This document shows positions 14,938 to 18,173 of a stretch of DNA of 18,173 nt, piece by piece. Position 1 is the first letter of the stretch. Each line of letters begins with the position of its first letter. Source of the DNA: Syntrophaceae bacterium UBA6112 (GTDB lineage: Bacteria > Desulfobacterota > Syntrophia > Syntrophales > UBA5619); the NCBI GenBank assembly GCA_002423465.1, contig DIWG01000070.1:1-18173 (forward strand). Reading direction: 5' to 3'. A model generated the notes under the pieces. That model did no database searches and had not been told where the DNA came from. It saw only the letters and a program-made list of their open reading frames with translations. The translations under genes were made by a program, and so were the position numbers.

Positions 14938-15420
14938 TTACCTTTTCCCGTAAATCTGAAGGACCTTCTCCACGATGTTTGTTGTAGAGGCTCCTTCGAC
15001 CACGGGGATCAAGACAACCTTGCCCCCCCAGGACCGGACGGCATCGCGTCCCACGACCTCCTCATCCCGCCAGTCCCCGCCCTTGACGATGCAATCCGGC
15101 CGCAGGTATTCGATCAGTTTGAGCGGCGTCGTTTCGTCAAAAAGGGTTACATAATCGACCGCCGCGAGAGAGGCGACGACCTCGGCCCGCTCTTGCTCCG
15201 GAACGAGCGGCCGCCTCTCTCCCTTGATTGCCCGGACGGAAGCGTCGCTGTTGAGCGCGAGAATGAGAAGATCCCCCGTTTTCCGCGCTTCCCGAAGATA
15301 TCGGACGTGTCCCACATGGAGGATGTCGAAACATCCGTTTGTAAAAGCGATCTTGTCGCCCCGGCGCCGGCGTTGTTCCACCTCGCTCAGCAATGTTTCC
15401 CAACCGAGAATCTTTTTCAT
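14938..15420 (-). CDS. rfaE2: D-glycero-beta-D-manno-heptose 1-phosphate adenylyltransferase
   Basis: This enzyme forms ADP-heptose from heptose-1-phosphate and ATP for the LPS inner core. The 160-residue protein is a single nucleotidyltransferase domain with the HxGH motif in NGCFDILHVGH (28-38). The substrate loop LNSDASVRAIKG and the C-terminal VKGGDWRDEEVVGRD follow. It corresponds to the C-terminal half of E. coli HldE; the kinase half is not fused and not in this window, as in genomes with separate rfaE1 and rfaE2. The ATG follows GGAAGGAAACAGACGA. It lies 40 bases after comF and is the last gene of rsfS-comF-rfaE2. It shows that the host has heptose-containing LPS. Confidence 0.95.
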   Translation of the reverse strand: MKKILGWETLLSEVEQRRRRGDKIAFTNGCFDILHVGHVRYLREARKTGDLLILALNSDASVRAIKGERRPLVPEQERAEVVASLAAVDYVTLFDETTPLKLIEYLRPDCIVKGGDWRDEEVVGRDAVRSWGGKVVLIPVVEGASTTNIVEKVLQIYGKR

Positions 15421-15460
15421 TCGTCTGTTTCCTTCCGTTCAATCCATTTGCGGCGTTGTA

Positions 15461-16228
15461 TTACTCGGGGAAGGTCGTCTCCGGCCAGGACGGGAGGTCG
15501 TGATCGTGAACCGCCCTTGCCAAAGTCAGGACGGCCACCGACTCCGCCTTCGCCCGGAGGAGGACTCGGGAGCACTCCGCAAGCGTGCTCCCCGTTGTGT
15601 AGACGTCGTCCACGAGGAGAATCCTCCGGCCGGCGATCCGCTCTGGATGCCATGCCGAAAAGGCGCCATGAACGTTCGCCGATCGCTCTTCCCGGCCCAG
15701 GCCGACCTGCGGCGGCGTGAAAACATCACGCCGGAGCGATGTGAAATCGAGCGGGATATCGAACCGTTTCGAGAGCTCCCGCGCCAGAATCCCTGCCTGG
15801 TTGAACCCCCTTTCCCGGAGCCTCTTGCGGTGGAGCGGGACCGGCACGATCCACTCAAAAACCCCCATATCCCAAATTTCGGCGGCGAAATCGGCCATGA
15901 CCCTGCCCAGGATCCCGCCGATTCCAATCCTTCCCCGGTATTTGAACCGGTGGATAGCCGTCAGGAGCGTTTCCTCGTATCGTCCAACCGCCCGGGCGAC
16001 CGCGTAAGGTTTTTCCGTGGTGAGACAGTCGCCGCACAGGTGATCCTCCTCTTCCGTGACGGGAAAAGGGATTCCGCAGCGGGGACAGAGGGGGGAGCGG
16101 ATGAAACGGATCCCATCCAGGCAGGATGGACAGAGGGGAAGGGGACCATGCCGCTCCAGCAGATTGTCGCAGGTGATGCAGCAAGGCGGAAAGATGAGGT
16201 CGGCGATCCCGGTAAGGATCTCTTTCAA
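15461..16228 (-). CDS. comF: ComF-family phosphoribosyltransferase-like protein
   Basis: ComF-like proteins carry a zinc-binding head and a phosphoribosyltransferase fold. In naturally competent bacteria they are needed for DNA uptake; in most others the role is uncertain. The 255-residue protein has cysteine pairs at 17/20, 33/36, 48/51 and 65/68. VPVPLHRKRLRERGFNQA follows at 128-145 and the PRPP-binding loop LLVDDVYTTGST at 204-215. I choose TTG 16226-16228 as start: AAGGGA lies 7 bases upstream (16236-16241) and the codon sits 2 bases after the rsfS stop. The alternative ATG at 16303 would overlap rsfS by 73 bases with unrelated-looking sequence. No other competence gene is present. Confidence 0.92.
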   Translation of the reverse strand: MKEILTGIADLIFPPCCITCDNLLERHGPLPLCPSCLDGIRFIRSPLCPRCGIPFPVTEEEDHLCGDCLTTEKPYAVARAVGRYEETLLTAIHRFKYRGRIGIGGILGRVMADFAAEIWDMGVFEWIVPVPLHRKRLRERGFNQAGILARELSKRFDIPLDFTSLRRDVFTPPQVGLGREERSANVHGAFSAWHPERIAGRRILLVDDVYTTGSTLAECSRVLLRAKAESVAVLTLARAVHDHDLPSWPETTFPE

Positions 16229-16230
16229 GG

Positions 16231-16629
16231 TTACATCCCTTCCGGGAGCGCCTTCATGGAAACCATCTCCTCGGGGATGGCCAGCCGCGGCGTCTCGGAC
16301 CAAAGCCGTTCCAGATCATAGAAGGTCCGGACGGATTCGAGAAAGACGTGGATGATCACATCGTCATAATCCAGAAGGATCCACCTCCCCGCCTTTTCCC
16401 CTTCGACGCCCAAAGGCAGGATCCCCGCCGTTTTCAAACTCTCCTGGATGGCGGCGGCGACGGCGCGGACCTGACGGTCGGACGTTCCACTGCAGATGAT
16501 AAAATAGTCTGCAAAGGCGGAGACTTCGCTTACATTGAGGATGATCAGATCCTTCGCCTTTTTTTCCAGAGAGGCGTTGACGCACAGCAGCGCCCTCTCC
16601 CTTGAATCTCTGTCCTTTTTTTTCGCCAA
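16231..16629 (-). CDS. rsfS: ribosomal silencing factor RsfS (Iojap family)
   Basis: RsfS binds ribosomal protein uL14 and blocks joining of the 30S and 50S subunits when nutrients run short. The 132-residue protein has the family core: ADYFIICSGTSDRQVRAVA (40-58), GRWILLDYDDVIIHVF (81-96) and RTFYDLERLW (101-110). I start at TTG 16627-16629 because AAGGAGG (16634-16640) lies 4 bases upstream. The longer frame beginning TTG at 16743 adds 38 basic residues and its first codon is part of a -35-like TTGACA, so it is rejected. It heads a leftward group with comF and rfaE2. In many genomes rsfS follows nadD; that is not so here. Confidence 0.94.
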   Translation of the reverse strand: MAKKKDRDSRERALLCVNASLEKKAKDLIILNVSEVSAFADYFIICSGTSDRQVRAVAAAIQESLKTAGILPLGVEGEKAGRWILLDYDDVIIHVFLESVRTFYDLERLWSETPRLAIPEEMVSMKALPEGM

Positions 16630-16633
16630 TTTC

Positions 16634-16640
16634 CCTCCTT
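16634..16640 (-). promoter_or_regulatory. ribosome binding site deciding the rsfS TTG start
   Basis: AAGGAGG on the minus strand lies 4 bases before TTG 16629, and no ATG is available nearby in the frame. Confidence 0.75.
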
Positions 16641-16714
16641 TTCTCTGTGGGCCGACGGACCCATTGCGGCGGCCATTTCCCCGCCTCTTTGCGTTTTTTG
16701 CAGGATGTATCTTT

Positions 16715-16743
16715 TTAGTAGCAGAATAAAGGGTTTGTGTCAA
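16715..16743 (-). promoter_or_regulatory. candidate promoter for rsfS-comF-rfaE2
   Basis: On the minus strand a perfect TTGACA (16738-16743) is followed after 17 bases by TACTAA (16715-16720), which matches three of six -10 positions. The A/T-rich stretch and its place before rsfS support it; the weak -10 is against it. Confidence 0.45.
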
Positions 16744-16834
16744 TGAACATCCGGTGCAGGCGGAAGATTGGCGGTTGTGAAAAGAAGCCGCTTGTGGTAA
16801 ACGAAGCGCTCAGCCGAACGGAGGAGAGCTTCTC

Positions 16835-17629
16835 ATGCAGGGGATTCTGCAAAAAATTCAGGTTCATGTGCCCTTCCGTCTCCTCCGGGAAAAGTTACTG
16901 CCTTGGGTAATCCGGGAACGGGTTAATCCGGAGATCGGATTCAGCCACCAGGACCTCGACCGTTTTGGGCCGTCCGATTTTCGGGAAGTGGCCGAATGTT
17001 TGGCCGCTGCGGGCCTTTCGGTGACCTTTCACGCCCCCTTCATGGACTTGCGGCCGGGGGCGCTCGATCCCCGGATCCGGCAGATCTCCCTCGACCGCCT
17101 CCGCCAGGTTTTCGATCTGATCCCCTGGTTCATGCCCCGTTCCGTGGTCTGCCACCCTTCCTTCGATGAAAAATACTATATCTCCGCCGAGGCCCGGTGG
17201 CTCGAAAACAGCCTATCCACCTGGCGGACCCTCCTCGCTTGCATTCGGGGGACGGAAACGATCATCGTTTTGGAGAATGTCTATGAACGGGATCCACATT
17301 CGCTGAGGTCTCTGCTGGAAGCGCTTGCCTCGCCGCAGGTTCGGTTCTGCTTCGATACCGGGCATGCAAACGCCTTCGGCGGCGTCCCTCCGGTTCTGTG
17401 GATCGAGACCCTGGGCGATTTCCTGGGCGAGATTCACATCCACGACAACCACGGCACGGCGGATGAGCACCTGCCGGTGGGGGAGGGGAATATCCCTTTC
17501 CGAGAACTGTTCGCACGGGTCCGCGAGCGGAAGCTCAAACCGATTCTCACCGTCGAATCCCATTCGGAAAAGGGTCTCCGGCGGATGCTGGAAAACCTTC
17601 GCGTTATGGAACTGCCGGAGAGTTCTTGA
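16835..17629 (+). CDS. sugar phosphate isomerase/epimerase-like TIM-barrel protein
   Basis: This 264-residue protein belongs to the xylose-isomerase/AP-endonuclease-2 superfamily of metal-dependent TIM barrels. Barrel-strand motifs appear in order: TFHAPFMDL (64-72) with His66, VCHPSF with His107, IVLENVYE (144-151) with Glu147, FCFDTGHAN (171-179) with Asp174 and His177, EIHIHDNHG (199-207) and LTVESH (238-243) with Glu241. These give the usual Glu-Asp-His-Glu metal site. The substrate is not evident. A GGAGGAG lies 8 bases before the ATG. The gene diverges from rsfS and is followed after 108 bases by a peptide-transporter permease. Endonuclease IV is unlikely because the length and several of its metal histidines do not fit. 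Confidence 0.88.
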   Translation: MQGILQKIQVHVPFRLLREKLLPWVIRERVNPEIGFSHQDLDRFGPSDFREVAECLAAAGLSVTFHAPFMDLRPGALDPRIRQISLDRLRQVFDLIPWFMPRSVVCHPSFDEKYYISAEARWLENSLSTWRTLLACIRGTETIIVLENVYERDPHSLRSLLEALASPQVRFCFDTGHANAFGGVPPVLWIETLGDFLGEIHIHDNHGTADEHLPVGEGNIPFRELFARVRERKLKPILTVESHSEKGLRRMLENLRVMELPESS

Positions 17630-17635
17630 CCGGAA

Positions 17636-17672
17636 GCGCAACCCGCAAGTTCCACATTGCAAGCGGGGGCGC
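17636..17672. other. stem-loop between the isomerase-like gene and the ABC permease
   Basis: GCGC (17636-17639) and CCCGC (17642-17646) pair with GCGGG (17663-17667) and GCGC (17669-17672), giving nine G-C pairs around a 16-base loop. The bases after it on the plus strand are A-rich, not T-rich, so it is not a standard terminator. It may slow polymerase or protect the 3' end of the upstream message. Confidence 0.45.
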
Positions 17673-17737
17673 AATAAAAAAACAGAACAGCTTCCTTTCT
17701 TTACCCGCCATGTGGAGAAAGGGGTGAATGGGAAAGA

Positions 17738-18173
17738 ATGCTTCGCTATATCGCAAAGAGACTTCTTTTCATGGTTCCGTTGCTTTTCGGAATCACGGTG
17801 ATCTGTTTTGCCGTGATGCACTTGGCGCCCGGCTCTCCTACCGATCTTCAGACCCAGATGAACCCGCGCGCCTCCGTGGAGATGAAGGAGCGGCTCCGCT
17901 CCATGTACGACCTGGATAAACCCCTGCACGAGCAATATCTCCGGTGGGTGGGGAAACTGGTCCGGCTCGACCTTGGGATCTCGTTTTCGACAGACCGCAG
18001 GCCGGTTGCGGATAAGATCCTTGAACGGTTGCCGATCACGATCCTCTTGAACGTGCTTTCGATGTTGCTCATCTTTGTCGTTGCGATTCCCCTCGGTGTG
18101 CTCTCCGCCGTCCGTCAGGATTCCCTCTTTGACCGGGTCACAGGCGTCATCGTCTTTATCGGTTTTGCCGTGC
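17738..18173 (+). CDS. dipeptide/oligopeptide ABC transporter permease, DppB/OppB-type (3' end missing)
   Basis: This is the first permease subunit of a peptide- or nickel-type ABC importer of the inner membrane. The 145 visible residues begin MLRYIAKRLLFMVPLLFGIT, the standard DppB/OppB N-terminus with the first helix. HLAPGSPTD comes next, then the periplasmic YDLDKPLHEQYLRWVGKLVRLDLGIS block typical of the family (LGxS at its end). A second helix starts near LNVLSMLLIFVVAIPLGVLSAV and opens the permease domain. The frame stays open to the edge of the window. The ribosome site is modest (GGGAAAGA close to the ATG; AAAGGGG further upstream). The binding-protein gene is not upstream, so it may follow. 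Confidence 0.92.
   Translation, partial: MLRYIAKRLLFMVPLLFGITVICFAVMHLAPGSPTDLQTQMNPRASVEMKERLRSMYDLDKPLHEQYLRWVGKLVRLDLGISFSTDRRPVADKILERLPITILLNVLSMLLIFVVAIPLGVLSAVRQDSLFDRVTGVIVFIGFAV

Noticed and set aside
17673..17737. Small gene ahead of the ABC permease starting at ATG 17728
   Set aside because: Its frame overlaps the permease start in another register and continues antithetically to a clear DppB-type N-terminus.

Overview
The window looks like the chromosome of a Gram-negative Deltaproteobacterium (Desulfobacterota), possibly close to Syntrophales. This rests on high-GC coding sequence, strong Shine-Dalgarno sites with some GTG/TTG starts, an ADP-heptose (LPS core) gene, a DksA-type regulator, an NtrX-like sigma-54 activator and a DUF3568-like lipoprotein. 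The assignment is inference from gene content; no rRNA or tRNA is present to confirm it.

Layout. The 3' end of a sigma-54-dependent response regulator (1-764, +) converges on a leftward run: a flippase-like membrane protein (800-1774), a small lipoprotein (1828-2229) and dnaJ (2261-3340), probably one transcript from a good sigma-70 promoter at 3494-3522. Further right and also leftward are purC (3529-4410) and an MBL-fold hydrolase (4432-5061). Then comes a roughly 400-base stretch without a clear gene, though it may hold a frameshifted small ORF, followed by a CPA2/Kef-type antiporter with RCK domains (5459-7474). At 7701-9350 a rightward gene encodes an NMT1/THI5-like periplasmic domain fused to a GGDEF diguanylate cyclase. 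It is followed by an 18-codon, probably truncated ORF and a partial duplication of the end of rsmB. The rest of the centre is leftward: priA-fmt-rsmB (translation and replication restart), a single dksA-like gene between its own promoter and terminator, and rsfS-comF-rfaE2. On the far right, a TIM-barrel sugar-phosphate isomerase-like gene and the start of a dipeptide/oligopeptide ABC permease run rightward.

Most of the window is housekeeping: protein folding, purine synthesis, initiator-tRNA formylation, 16S rRNA methylation, replication restart, ribosome silencing and LPS heptose activation. The only segment that looks accessory is about 7.48-9.50 kb: a c-di-GMP receptor-cyclase on the opposite strand, apparently lower in GC, with a cut-off gene and a repeat scar at its right edge. 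I see no phage, CRISPR, toxin-antitoxin or biosynthetic cluster, and I do not claim an undescribed system. The best leads are the scar and truncated ORF at 9363-9503, the symmetric elements in the 7475-7700 divergent region, the structured dnaJ leader, and the possible frameshift gene at 5149-5462.
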